Of a stretch of 64,000 nt of DNA, positions 9,711-18,571 are shown piece by piece. The stretch's first letter is position 1. Every line of letters starts with the position of its first letter. The translations under genes and the position numbers were made by a program. The notes below the pieces were generated by a model that was not told the DNA's origin, searched no databases, and saw nothing but the letters and a program-made list of their open reading frames with translations. The stretch comes from Natronoplasma sp964602715 (GTDB lineage: Archaea > Thermoplasmatota > Thermoplasmata > Halarchaeoplasmatales > Halarchaeoplasmataceae): positions 1 to 64,000 of the forward strand of contig CAZRSB010000002.1 of assembly GCA_964602715.1 (NCBI GenBank). Reading direction: 5' to 3'.

Positions 9711-9720
9711 CATATAAATA
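9711..9720 (+). promoter_or_regulatory. TATA box, probably leaderless transcript
   Basis: CATATAAATA lies about 29 nt before the ATG at 9745, the spacing expected when the start codon is at or near the transcription start. Confidence 0.5.
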
Positions 9721-9744
9721 GTACGAAACACAAATGAACTTTCG

Positions 9745-10191
9745 ATGTCATTCAACATTAACGATGTCAAAATAGATACACCTTCTAAGAAGATAACAAT
9801 TTCAGTATTTATCATTATAATATTGTTTGTGATCACTACGGGTTGTCTGGGAGCTGATGAGGGGGAAGATTTTGAGCAACCAGACGATTTTACCATGGAT
9901 ATCGACTGGTTTCAGATACAAGATATAGAAGATGAAAAGCAGCAGTTAGATCTTCGGGTAGTCATGAAAAATGAACGTCAAGAAGCTATCTGGATACACT
10001 ATGGCTATTTTGAAATAGAGACAGAAGATGGTACTACCCACCATAATGTTACAGGTGATGAGGGCTATCTAGAAGCAGGTGAAGAGGTCGAACTAAGTCT
10101 ATCCTTTGTATTACCAGAAGATTTACAACCAGATATTCTGTGGTTTATTTCTCCGGAAAGTGGCATGGAACCTATCCAATCTCATATTTGA
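9745..10191 (+). CDS. Small putative lipoprotein, DUF4352-like
   Basis: Likely an extracytoplasmic lipid-anchored protein. A basic N-terminus and hydrophobic segment (about residues 18-33) are followed by a lipobox-like 'ITTGCLG' with the candidate lipidated Cys at about residue 34, then a DE-rich linker. The remaining 110 residues form a probable single Ig-like beta-sandwich ('LDLRVVMKNERQEAIWIHY', then 'EAGEEVELSLSF'), like the DUF4352/telokin-type domains of many archaeal lipoproteins. It sits between the binding protein and the permease genes, so an accessory role in the transporter is possible, but nothing in the sequence proves it. Confidence 0.65.
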   Translation: MSFNINDVKIDTPSKKITISVFIIIILFVITTGCLGADEGEDFEQPDDFTMDIDWFQIQDIEDEKQQLDLRVVMKNERQEAIWIHYGYFEIETEDGTTHHNVTGDEGYLEAGEEVELSLSFVLPEDLQPDILWFISPESGMEPIQSHI

Positions 10192-10290
10192 GTTTGAAAG
10201 TCAACCCTCACCAAATTGACACCTGCACGTTAAGATGAAACCTAAATGGACACTTCTTATCGACCCTGTCTCAATAGCCCCTCTCATCAA

Positions 10291-10300
10291 AAAATTTATA
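10291..10300 (+). promoter_or_regulatory. TATA box of the permease operon
   Basis: AAAATTTATA lies 32-41 nt before the ATG at 10332, after a 139-nt gap following the lipoprotein gene. It is the likely promoter for the transporter genes to 17085. Confidence 0.45.
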
Positions 10301-10331
10301 TCCGACATGAGGTTAATACGATATTGATAAT

Positions 10332-11423
10332 ATGCCAGCATCTTGGAAATATTTCGCTTTCAGGACAGTTAATGTTGTAATTGTACTGATAATTGTTACT
10401 TTTATACTGTCGGCAGCCTTCAGTACTATGGCTGAAGAAGAACTTGAAGTGACCGCTAGAAACCAAGCCGCAGCAGACCTCCAAGCCCGTGATACATGGG
10501 GCGAGGACGAGGATCCTGCTGAATATTATGAGAACCAGGTAGAAAGATACAGAGAAAGATATAATCTAGATCAACCTAGATGGAGAAGAATATTTGATTC
10601 GGCCGTTGATGTTTTAGTATTGGACTTTGGAAGGGCTCAGGAGATGGAAGAAGGTGGTAGTAGCCAGGTCACGGATATTATAATGACCTACTTGCCTCGA
10701 ACTATTTTGTTGTTTACTACTGCAGCAGCTATCTACACTGCGCTAGGTATACTTGTAGGTCTTAAAGCTGCACAGGTCGCGGGCTCGAAGATGGACAAAG
10801 CACTTTCTCTTTTTGGTATCACAGCTACATCTTTACCGATGTGGTGGATTGGTATGGTTCTGATCGTTATTTTCGTTCACGGTCAAGGATGGTTCCCAAG
10901 GCCAAGCCCTAGATTCCCAGATTACGGAGAGATGGGATTGTGGTCATATTTGTTTAGTTTTGACAGGCACGATCCAGGAATTCTATTCAAAATGTTACTT
11001 CCTCTCACGGCGATCATAATCAACCTTTTTGGTGGAAGAGCTTGGGTCACCCGAAATCTTGTTACAGGGATTTTGCAGGACGATTATATAATGGCTGCCA
11101 GGGCAAAAGGAGTTCCTGAGAGAAAAGTCATCTATGGACATACTTTGAAGACTGCAGCCCCACCCGTTGTAACCTCCGCTATTCTAGCGTTGCTGATGTC
11201 TATGGCAGGCGCTTTGATTTCTGAGATCATATTCGCATGGCCGGGTATGGGCTATCTATTGAGAACCGCAATATTTACTTATACAGATGTGCCAGTGATT
11301 ATTGGCGTGGCCTTTGTCACGGCATTCCTTTACATATTCGGTTATTATATAGCGGATATCCTATACGGATTTTTAGATCCGCGAGTAGAGGTAGGTACGA
11401 GTAAACAGATGGGTGGTAGATAG
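10332..11423 (+). CDS. Peptide ABC transporter permease, DppB/OppB type
   Basis: First transmembrane subunit of the Dpp/Opp-type importer. The first helix spans about residues 12-35. A short extracellular loop carries the family's 'RERYNLDQPRWRR' segment (compare 'LGLDQP' in the family), and at least five more helices follow. The cytoplasmic EAA loop that contacts the ATPase is 'ARAKGVPERKVIYGHTLK'. The length (363) is slightly above the family norm of about 310-340 because of an acidic insertion (about residues 36-75). It is followed by the second permease after 63 nt containing a T-rich tract. With the genes at 11487, 14938 and 16057 it forms a complete importer core. Confidence 0.93.
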   Translation: MPASWKYFAFRTVNVVIVLIIVTFILSAAFSTMAEEELEVTARNQAAADLQARDTWGEDEDPAEYYENQVERYRERYNLDQPRWRRIFDSAVDVLVLDFGRAQEMEEGGSSQVTDIIMTYLPRTILLFTTAAAIYTALGILVGLKAAQVAGSKMDKALSLFGITATSLPMWWIGMVLIVIFVHGQGWFPRPSPRFPDYGEMGLWSYLFSFDRHDPGILFKMLLPLTAIIINLFGGRAWVTRNLVTGILQDDYIMAARAKGVPERKVIYGHTLKTAAPPVVTSAILALLMSMAGALISEIIFAWPGMGYLLRTAIFTYTDVPVIIGVAFVTAFLYIFGYYIADILYGFLDPRVEVGTSKQMGGR

Positions 11424-11440
11424 TGACCTCTAAAAAAATA

Positions 11441-11457
11441 CTTTCTTTTTTCTTTTC
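11441..11457 (+). terminator. T-rich tract between the two permease genes
   Basis: CTTTCTTTTTTCTTTTC lies in the 63-nt gap between the permease genes. It could cause partial termination inside the operon; function not shown. Confidence 0.25.
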
Positions 11458-11486
11458 AATGAGTATCAAAAAAAAACTAGTAAGAT

Positions 11487-14400
11487 ATGGTGTATAAAAT
11501 GGTAAGATGGGAAGATTTCAAGGCAGATGCGATAGAACTATTTAAAGAATTCAAAAGGCATAAAATCGGTTGGGTTGGCGTTGGTATAATTGCATTTTTG
11601 GTGATTATATCCCTCCTAGCGCCGGTGATAGCGGGTGGAATTCCTGATGACTGGAGAGCAGGAGCTGATAGATGGCGCGGCAATCCTGCTCAGTCCCCTC
11701 CGGTTTGGATGGATTGGATTACTCGTGATGATTATGCTCGACAGGAAGAGATCTTAGAATGGGATGATTACGAGTTCAGAGAAGCTGTTCGAGATGCTCC
11801 AACCGAGGCCGATTTAGAAGTTTCTAGGCTATTTCATGAGGCTGGAGTTAGACAGGTTAATCTGTCTGTTGAAGAAGATGGTGAATTAAAAACACTTGGA
11901 GATGCTTCACTAGATGTCAACGTAGCCGAAAGAGAAGGTAAAGAGTATATCAACGTGACCGAATTTTCAGTGAGTTACGATGAGGCCGATCTTGAGCATC
12001 CTCCTGCCGAGGTAGAGATCAATGCTGAATTAGAACATGAAGGAGTTTTTGAAGCGGGTGGTGCTGAGAGAAAGGAATTCACATTAGATCGAACTCGATT
12101 TAGTGAGCTGGAACCGTCACCAGAAGAAGGAGAGATTTCAGACGAATTGACAGATGAGCTGATTGAAGGTCTCGATTATTTAGAAGAAGGTGATTTAGAC
12201 GATGCGGAGCTATCTGAAGAATCAGAAAATGATGAAGAGGAATGGTACGTGAACGTAGACGGTGAGAGATTAGTTAGGATCGAACAGCCGGAAGAATATG
12301 CTTTTGATATGGAAGTAGATGAAGAATATCTTGAAGATGGTTATATCCGTCCAGCATTTAGAAGGGAGTTTGAAGAGAAATATGGTGAATACCTATTCAA
12401 TTTTACAGCTGACGAATATGAATTAGAGGATGGAGAAATCTTGCCTGAAGAATTGCGTGAACAATTCCCAACAGCCATTCATGAAAACGCAAGTTTTTTA
12501 GAACAAGATGGTATATGGTGGGTAACTGAAGAAGAGAGACGGTCATATAGGATAGATGTGGAAGATGGTATAAAGAACGTTTATGAACCTGAAACCTTAG
12601 ATAATTTTGCGTTAAATCTTGAAGATAAAGATGAATTCCCTCTTGAGGAAGGCCCCATATCAGAAGAGCTTCGAGAAAATATTACAGAGGCAGGTCACGA
12701 ATTACCAGCTGAATCGGAACTAGTCCATGTTGATGGAGAAGAATGGAGGATTGTTGTTGATATCGATATCGTAGATAAATGGGGTCGTCATATAGAGGAG
12801 TTCGAAGAAGCTCAATTCAGAATAGAAGAAACTGAAAGTATGCTACAAATTTATGAATTTGGCTCAGAGATATATGAAGAACATGGCACAAATTGGATCA
12901 CAGCTGGTGATGGGGCAGAGTACAGGGTCGAAGAAGGTGAGGTACTGGATGTAGGTGAAACTGAGGTGTACGGAAAGTATATAGAGGAAATATCGCTCGA
13001 TATGCCTGAAGGTGAAGAAATCGATGAAGATGTCTACACCTCTGAGTGGACGCTTGAGCCGGAAGAGAAAGTTGAGGATATCGAAATATTCCATACATTT
13101 AGATTTGATGGACATTATGGAATACATTTGGGAGAACATAGTGAATTCTTCGTTTTAGGAGTGGGTAATGATATCATCGTCGATAGTCTAGATATTACTG
13201 AGATAGACGCAGATGAGATGAGATATAATGCAGAGGTTGATTTGATCAGTCTTGTGGGAACTACTAGAGAAATACAGATTAGAGTCGAAAGGTTAGTGGA
13301 TGAGGAATGGCACCCAGTCGAAGGAGGTCAACATATATGGGAAGTTGGACCATATGAAGAAATTACAGAAGATTGGGAATTCAATTTTGATATCCCCGGA
13401 GAATACGCTTTCGTTATCGGAGAAGAAGAAGAAACTTTAGATCTGACAGAAGATGAGGAAGAGGATGATCCTGAAACTGCTTCTCGATCATCTCTAAGTT
13501 CTTCTGAAGAAGAATCTATCGATACAGCTTCTGCTGGTGATAACATAACTGTGGAAACGTTTGCCATCGATCCTGATGAAATCACACAGGGAGAACGTGC
13601 AACGATAACAATAGAATTGAAAAATACAGGGGGAGAAGAAGAAGAGGTTATGTTAACTGTTGATGATGAAGAATTTAGAAGGATAGTACTTGCTCCTGGT
13701 GGAGACATAGATAGACATACATTCTCATTTACATATGACATGCAGTATGACAGACTCCCAAGAGAGATGTATTTTTTCTTGAGCGGTCATTCTGATAGAT
13801 ACAACAGACGAATGATTGAGATAGAGAGACCGGATTCTCAGGAACAAGTGAACGACGATTTCCCGGCTTTAGAGGACCAGAGACCATATATATTTTATGA
13901 CAATAATGGACAACTCAGATTAGAAATTGCGGATAGAGGAGATGCAGTAGGAGAATTCGAAGATCGAGTGACTTTATATAGAAGGATGGGTGTTAGGCAG
14001 CAACTGCATAGTGATGCAGATACATATCTTTCACATTCTCTATCAACTCCAGAATATGAGAATCTGACAATATTGGATCATATGGTTACCGATCCTTTTG
14101 AAATAATATTTGGACAGGCCAATGAGAACTGGTTAAGCGGTGATCCTGATCCTTTGCAAGGAGAATACACTATAAATGTTACCTTAGAAGGTCAGAATCT
14201 CGAATTGGACGAAGATGACACAAAAATAGACATAGGTGGTGCTGTATACGGTGTCTTAGGTACAGATAGACAAGGTCGTGATCTTTTCCTAGGATGGATA
14301 TGGGGAGCTAGATACGGCTTATATGCCGGTGGCATTGTAGCCCTAGCAACTATAGCATTCTCTACAACCTATGGTATGACAAGTGCTTACTATGGCGGCT

Positions 14401-14933
14401 GGGTAGATGAGATGATGTCAAGAATTCAGGAGATACTGATGGGCATTCCTACCTTGCCTATACTTATAATTCTTCTGCGATTCTGGAGCAGATCCATAAA
14501 TGTGTTTGTTTTGGTCTATGCACTTTTAGCTTGGCGTGGTGCAGCAAGGGTGATTCGAGCTAGAGGATTACAGGTTGCTCAAGACACTTATATCGAAGCA
14601 GCCGAATCACTTGGTTCTGGATCTTCGAGGATCATCTTTAAACATATGATTCCTGAGATTCTACCCTATTCGATTGCACAGGCCGCGCTGATGGTTCCAG
14701 TGGTTATAATGGCTGAAGCTGGTATGCATATACTTGGACTTGGGGATCCTAATGTTGTCACTTGGGGAACTATCCTCGATGAAGCTAGAAGAGCAGATGC
14801 TCTCTTAGACTACGAAAGATCGTGGTTCTGGATACTCTTCCCTGGACTTGGCATGGCTTTAGTTGGATTTGGATTCATATCTACCGGTATGGCCATTGAG
14901 AGGATTATAAATCCAGAGATGCAGCAGAGGTGA
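11487..14933 (+). CDS. Peptide ABC transporter permease, DppC/OppC type, with about 870-residue extracellular insertion
   Basis: Second transmembrane subunit of the importer. Helix 1 is at about residues 27-50 ('GWVGVGIIAFLVIISLLAPV'). In ordinary DppC a loop of some 50-60 residues then leads to 'LGTDxxGRD'; here that hallmark (LGTDRQGRDLF) appears only near residue 924. The C-terminal 225 residues hold the remaining five helices and the EAA loop ('ESLGSGSSRIIFKHMIPE'). The insertion is very acidic. It contains degenerate units of about 100 residues ('GPISEELRENI', then 'VDGEEWRI') and a CARDB-like domain (about 690-765). Topology puts it outside, where it would face the binding protein. No frameshift is evident, since the whole ORF is open. 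An in-frame ATG at 11499 is an alternative start. The next gene begins 4 nt downstream. Confidence 0.9.
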   Translation: MVYKMVRWEDFKADAIELFKEFKRHKIGWVGVGIIAFLVIISLLAPVIAGGIPDDWRAGADRWRGNPAQSPPVWMDWITRDDYARQEEILEWDDYEFREAVRDAPTEADLEVSRLFHEAGVRQVNLSVEEDGELKTLGDASLDVNVAEREGKEYINVTEFSVSYDEADLEHPPAEVEINAELEHEGVFEAGGAERKEFTLDRTRFSELEPSPEEGEISDELTDELIEGLDYLEEGDLDDAELSEESENDEEEWYVNVDGERLVRIEQPEEYAFDMEVDEEYLEDGYIRPAFRREFEEKYGEYLFNFTADEYELEDGEILPEELREQFPTAIHENASFLEQDGIWWVTEEERRSYRIDVEDGIKNVYEPETLDNFALNLEDKDEFPLEEGPISEELRENITEAGHELPAESELVHVDGEEWRIVVDIDIVDKWGRHIEEFEEAQFRIEETESMLQIYEFGSEIYEEHGTNWITAGDGAEYRVEEGEVLDVGETEVYGKYIEEISLDMPEGEEIDEDVYTSEWTLEPEEKVEDIEIFHTFRFDGHYGIHLGEHSEFFVLGVGNDIIVDSLDITEIDADEMRYNAEVDLISLVGTTREIQIRVERLVDEEWHPVEGGQHIWEVGPYEEITEDWEFNFDIPGEYAFVIGEEEETLDLTEDEEEDDPETASRSSLSSSEEESIDTASAGDNITVETFAIDPDEITQGERATITIELKNTGGEEEEVMLTVDDEEFRRIVLAPGGDIDRHTFSFTYDMQYDRLPREMYFFLSGHSDRYNRRMIEIERPDSQEQVNDDFPALEDQRPYIFYDNNGQLRLEIADRGDAVGEFEDRVTLYRRMGVRQQLHSDADTYLSHSLSTPEYENLTILDHMVTDPFEIIFGQANENWLSGDPDPLQGEYTINVTLEGQNLELDEDDTKIDIGGAVYGVLGTDRQGRDLFLGWIWGARYGLYAGGIVALATIAFSTTYGMTSAYYGGWVDEMMSRIQEILMGIPTLPILIILLRFWSRSINVFVLVYALLAWRGAARVIRARGLQVAQDTYIEAAESLGSGSSRIIFKHMIPEILPYSIAQAALMVPVVIMAEAGMHILGLGDPNVVTWGTILDEARRADALLDYERSWFWILFPGLGMALVGFGFISTGMAIERIINPEMQQR

Positions 14934-14937
14934 AATT

Positions 14938-16053
14938 ATGGCGGACAATATTGTATTAGAAGTAGACGAATTGTGCACCTATTACTTGACTACAGATGGA
15001 GAAGTAAAAGCATTAGATGACGCCTCTTTCGAATTGGAAAGGGGTCAATCTATAGGCGTAGCGGGCGAATCGGGTTGTGGAAAGAGCACATTAGCTTTTT
15101 CCCTTTTGAACCAGGTTCAACCTCCAGGAGAGATAGTTGCAGGATCAATAGATCTAGATGGCATCGAAGTGACTGACCTTACTGAGAAAGAGTCTAGAGA
15201 GAAGATTCGTTGGAAGAAAGTATCTATGGTCTTCCAAGGAGCTATGGAGATCATGACTCCGGTCTATACTGTTGGGCATCAGATGACGGAACCTCTCAAA
15301 TATCACAAAGGAGTTGATGGAAAACAAGCTAGACAGGTATGTGAGAGATATTTGGAATTGGTAAATCTAGGTCCAGAAATATTTGATAGGTATCCACACG
15401 AGCTCAGTGGAGGTCAGAAGCAGAGAGTTGTCATTGCTACAGCTCTTTTACTAGAGCCCAATTTGGTAATTCTTGATGAGCCAACCACAGCTTTAGATGT
15501 TGTAGTTGAAGCTAGGATCATGAACGACCTTAAGCGCTTAAAGAGAGAACTCGACATATCTATGATGTTTATCACCCACGATCTCAGTATTCTTGCTGAA
15601 GTTTCTGATATTCTCGCAATCATGTATGCAGGATGGATAGTCGAATTAGGTTCAGCAACGACGATTTACAAAGATCCTAAGCATCCATATACAGAAAAAT
15701 TGCTAGCAGCTATTCCAGACATAAGGACAGATATCGATCGTTTAGAGTATATCCCAGGTGTTCCTCCTAATCTGATCAATCCTCCTAGCGGTTGTAGATT
15801 CCACCCTAGGTGTCATAAAGCGATGGAGGTTTGCAGAGAGTTAGAACCTGAAAATTACAATGTTGACGGGGTTAAGGTAAAATGTCATCTATACAGTGAA
15901 GATGAATCTATAGCAGAAAGTGATGAAGCAGAATATGAGACAGCATATGATGATACTGAAGCCGCAGAAACTTACGAAGGGGAACTAGGTAAAGAGACGG
16001 TTGAGGAGCCTGAAGATATGGGAAAAGTTGAAGGAAGAACAACGGAGGTATAA
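14938..16053 (+). CDS. Peptide ABC transporter ATPase, DppD/OppD type
   Basis: Cytoplasmic ATPase powering the importer. Visible motifs are Walker A 'GESGCGKSTL' (about residues 41-50), signature 'LSGGQKQRV', Walker B 'LVILDEPTTALD' and switch His in 'MFITHDLS'. The oligopeptide-type C-terminal extension carries 'SGCRFHPRCHKAMEVC', which in this family can bind an Fe-S cluster. After the last Cys motif there is an unusual acidic, low-complexity tail of about 50 residues. The gene starts 4 nt after the DppC-type gene, and its partner ATPase follows after 3 nt, so the three are almost certainly co-translated. Confidence 0.95.
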   Translation: MADNIVLEVDELCTYYLTTDGEVKALDDASFELERGQSIGVAGESGCGKSTLAFSLLNQVQPPGEIVAGSIDLDGIEVTDLTEKESREKIRWKKVSMVFQGAMEIMTPVYTVGHQMTEPLKYHKGVDGKQARQVCERYLELVNLGPEIFDRYPHELSGGQKQRVVIATALLLEPNLVILDEPTTALDVVVEARIMNDLKRLKRELDISMMFITHDLSILAEVSDILAIMYAGWIVELGSATTIYKDPKHPYTEKLLAAIPDIRTDIDRLEYIPGVPPNLINPPSGCRFHPRCHKAMEVCRELEPENYNVDGVKVKCHLYSEDESIAESDEAEYETAYDDTEAAETYEGELGKETVEEPEDMGKVEGRTTEV

Positions 16054-16056
16054 AAA

Positions 16057-17085
16057 ATGCCAGAACCATTATTTAAAGCTAGAAATCTAACAAAGCACTT
16101 TGATATAACTCAGGGCTTGATGCAGAAACTCAAAATGGCAGAGAAACAGAAAGTCAAAGCTGTAGATGGAATCGATTTCGATATCTATCGGAAGAGGAAC
16201 TTCTCTATAGTAGGTGAATCAGGATGTGGGAAAACTACTGTTGGTAAATTGATCATGCGTCTTCTTCAACCCACTGCTGGCGATATGTACATGAAGGGTA
16301 AGAATATCGCACAAATTAAAAGCAGAGAAGAATTGAAGGCCTATAGGAGGCAGACGCAGATTATATATCAGGACCCATTTTCATCTTTAGATCCACGACA
16401 TAGGATCCGATCTGTTTTGGAGGAGCCTCTACAGATACACGACATCGGTGATTCTAGAGCAGAGAGAGATGATATGATACGTGAAGCTCTCGTTGAAGTA
16501 AGGCTAACGCCACCAGAAAAATTCATGAGAAGATATCCACATATGCTTTCTGGAGGACAAAGACAAAGGGTGAGTCTGGCTAGAGCTATGATACTCAATC
16601 CGGACTTCATCGTGGCGGACGAGCCAGTGTCGATGTTGGATGTTTCTGTCAGAGCAGAAGTCCTTAATTTGATGAAGGATTTAATAGACAAAGAGGATCT
16701 GACCTACTTCTACATCACACACGACATATCTACCACGAGATTCTTTACAGATTACATAGGCGTGATGTATCTAGGTGACATGGTAGAAAAAGGTAAGGTT
16801 GGAGATGTACTTGATAATCCATCCCATCCTTATACGCAAGCTCTTTTAGTAGCGGTTCCTGAACCAGATCCTGAGAGCGTCAGAGGACAGAAAGAAGTGC
16901 CTATCAAGGGAGAGATTCCATCAGGTACTAACATACCAACTGGTTGTCGATTCCATCCACGATGTCCTCACGCTGAAGAGATATGCAGCAAGGAGGAGCC
17001 TGAACCAAAAGAAGTAGAGAAAGAGCATTTTGCGAGCTGTCACTTCGCTGGAGAGATAGACTTTGACCTTGACGTAGCAAAGTGA
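16057..17085 (+). CDS. Peptide ABC transporter ATPase, DppF/OppF type
   Basis: Second ATPase of the heterodimeric motor. Motifs are Walker A 'GESGCGKTTVGK', signature 'LSGGQRQRVSLARAM', Walker B 'FIVADEPVSMLDVS' and H-loop 'FYITHD'. The C-terminal 'GCRFHPRCPHAEEIC' extension matches the oligopeptide subfamily. Length (342) is typical. It is the last gene of the transporter operon; a T-rich stretch follows. In a DppD/DppF pair, each subunit contributes half of both ATP sites. Confidence 0.95.
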   Translation: MPEPLFKARNLTKHFDITQGLMQKLKMAEKQKVKAVDGIDFDIYRKRNFSIVGESGCGKTTVGKLIMRLLQPTAGDMYMKGKNIAQIKSREELKAYRRQTQIIYQDPFSSLDPRHRIRSVLEEPLQIHDIGDSRAERDDMIREALVEVRLTPPEKFMRRYPHMLSGGQRQRVSLARAMILNPDFIVADEPVSMLDVSVRAEVLNLMKDLIDKEDLTYFYITHDISTTRFFTDYIGVMYLGDMVEKGKVGDVLDNPSHPYTQALLVAVPEPDPESVRGQKEVPIKGEIPSGTNIPTGCRFHPRCPHAEEICSKEEPEPKEVEKEHFASCHFAGEIDFDLDVAK

Positions 17086-17110
17086 CCGACTGATAGACTC
17101 AAAACAAAAA

Positions 17111-17140
17111 TCCTTTTGCATTTTCTTTATTATTATTAAT
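17111..17140 (+). terminator. T-rich terminator of the transporter operon
   Basis: TCCTTTTGCATTTTCTTTAT and a following T/A-rich run start 26 nt after the stop codon at 17085. No competing gene is visible in 17086-17247. Confidence 0.4.
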
Positions 17141-17247
17141 CTATTCATACCTGTGTTGGGTGCAAAAACTCTCAAAACATCAAAAAACTAAAATACCACG
17201 TCAAGGAAAGTAAGTTGTGAAAATAAAAATTAAGGATTGGTTAAAAT

Positions 17248-18009
17248 ATGTCAAAAGATAAACGGAAGAGTAAAAGTTTGTTGTTACGGATTTTAACCAA
17301 TAAAGATATTCAAAAGAGTGTAATCTTTTTTACTATAGCTTTGATTTTGTCCTTTGCTTCTATTCAAACCGTCACAGAAACTGATCGTACCCCGTCAGGG
17401 CAAGTTGAAGAAGATGAAACTGCATTTGAAAGTATTTATTATCCAACCATGATGGATTTGATAAATGCCACTCTTGAATTAAAAGCTGAAGAGACTGCCA
17501 ACACGAGTTTTGAATTACTTGATGAAGATTTAGGTATATTGTATAGCAGCACGATAGAATTAGAGGAGGGAGAGGAGAAGGAAAAGTATTTACCGGATTT
17601 AAGAGATTTTGATCGTGGAAACTCCCCTTCATATCTAAATTTAACAGTAGAAAATGGTACTTTAAGTTATACGTACATAGTTAGTTATTCTAGAAGCCCC
17701 TATGGTTTACTTTCCCTCCCGGCAATTTTTTTAGCTTTTTTGGGTTTAGTATTCGGCTTTAAAGGTAAAGGCCACATTTTAGGTGAAATAAAGGAAAGAA
17801 AATTAGAAGAAAAAGAGAGAGAGAAGACAACGGAACGAGTAGAATCTAAGGAGGATATTAGTCACTCTGAAGATGTAATATATAATGGAGGCGGTCAAAA
17901 GGGGGATAAATCTATCGAAGATACTGAAAAGGGAGATGCCAGTCATGTAGATTTTATGGGTATTAGTAGAGAAGATAACGAAGAATCTGATGGGGATGAA
18001 GAGGTCTGA
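17248..18009 (+). CDS. Two-helix membrane protein, unknown
   Basis: Not recognised. A basic N-terminus and helix (about residues 26-45) are followed by an extracellular beta-rich domain of about 110 residues ('FELLDEDLGILYSSTIEL'), a second helix ('YGLLSLPAIFLAFLGLVFGF'), then a hydrophilic Lys/Glu-rich cytoplasmic tail of about 80 residues that looks disordered. A TATA-like CTAAAATACC lies about 50 nt upstream. The next gene starts 5 nt downstream, with the Shine-Dalgarno GAGGT overlapping this gene's end, so the two are probably translated together. Confidence 0.65.
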   Translation: MSKDKRKSKSLLLRILTNKDIQKSVIFFTIALILSFASIQTVTETDRTPSGQVEEDETAFESIYYPTMMDLINATLELKAEETANTSFELLDEDLGILYSSTIELEEGEEKEKYLPDLRDFDRGNSPSYLNLTVENGTLSYTYIVSYSRSPYGLLSLPAIFLAFLGLVFGFKGKGHILGEIKERKLEEKEREKTTERVESKEDISHSEDVIYNGGGQKGDKSIEDTEKGDASHVDFMGISREDNEESDGDEEV

Positions 18010-18014
18010 TAAAT

Positions 18015-18437
18015 ATGTTGATTTATTTTAGTCATCCTGTTTTTACTTTTAATACCAAAACTGAAAGAAAATGTAAAGGTATTATCACCGAGTATCTTGA
18101 ACCGAAGGATATAATTGACCCTTCAGATTTTGGTATGAAACACGATCGAAAATCTGAACTCGAAAAAGCGGATGCTATTGTAGGTATGGCCGTTTCTTAT
18201 TGCCTAACTTATGCAGTTTGGAAAGAAATGAAGATTTGCAAAGAGACAGATGCAAAACTTTACACATTTATGGTAGAAAATAAAGAAAATATAGGTCCCT
18301 TAGTAAAAGGTGTTCCTGAAAATGTGAAAAAACTATCTAAAGCAGAATCAAAAAAATTTTCACATGAGATAACGAAAAGGGATTATAAGGATGGATTTAT
18401 GACGATGCTTGTAGGCTCTCATAGGTCTCGATTTTAG
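18015..18437 (+). CDS. Small Rossmann-like protein, possibly nucleoside 2-deoxyribosyltransferase-like
   Basis: Function not established. The N-terminal 'MLIYFSHPVF' strand, the helix 'TKTERKCKGIITEYL', and a later 'LEKADAIVGMAVS' followed by 'TYAVWKEM' resemble the first half of nucleoside 2-deoxyribosyltransferase-like folds (strand with YFS/FLAHP, then 'D.vva......GT..E'). The family's catalytic Glu is not obvious, and 'VWKEM' may occupy that place. At 140 residues it is near the usual length of about 150. It is coupled to the upstream membrane protein gene. Confidence 0.5.
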   Translation: MLIYFSHPVFTFNTKTERKCKGIITEYLEPKDIIDPSDFGMKHDRKSELEKADAIVGMAVSYCLTYAVWKEMKICKETDAKLYTFMVENKENIGPLVKGVPENVKKLSKAESKKFSHEITKRDYKDGFMTMLVGSHRSRF

Positions 18438-18571
18438 ACTTTAAAAATCAAAGAAAAATCCTGTCTTTGACAATAATAGGGGTCTCTCATCTTTACATTG
18501 GTTAAGAAAACTTTCGTTTGTACAAGTACACTGAATATAGTTGGTTGATGGGCCCCACAATCCAAGATTTT

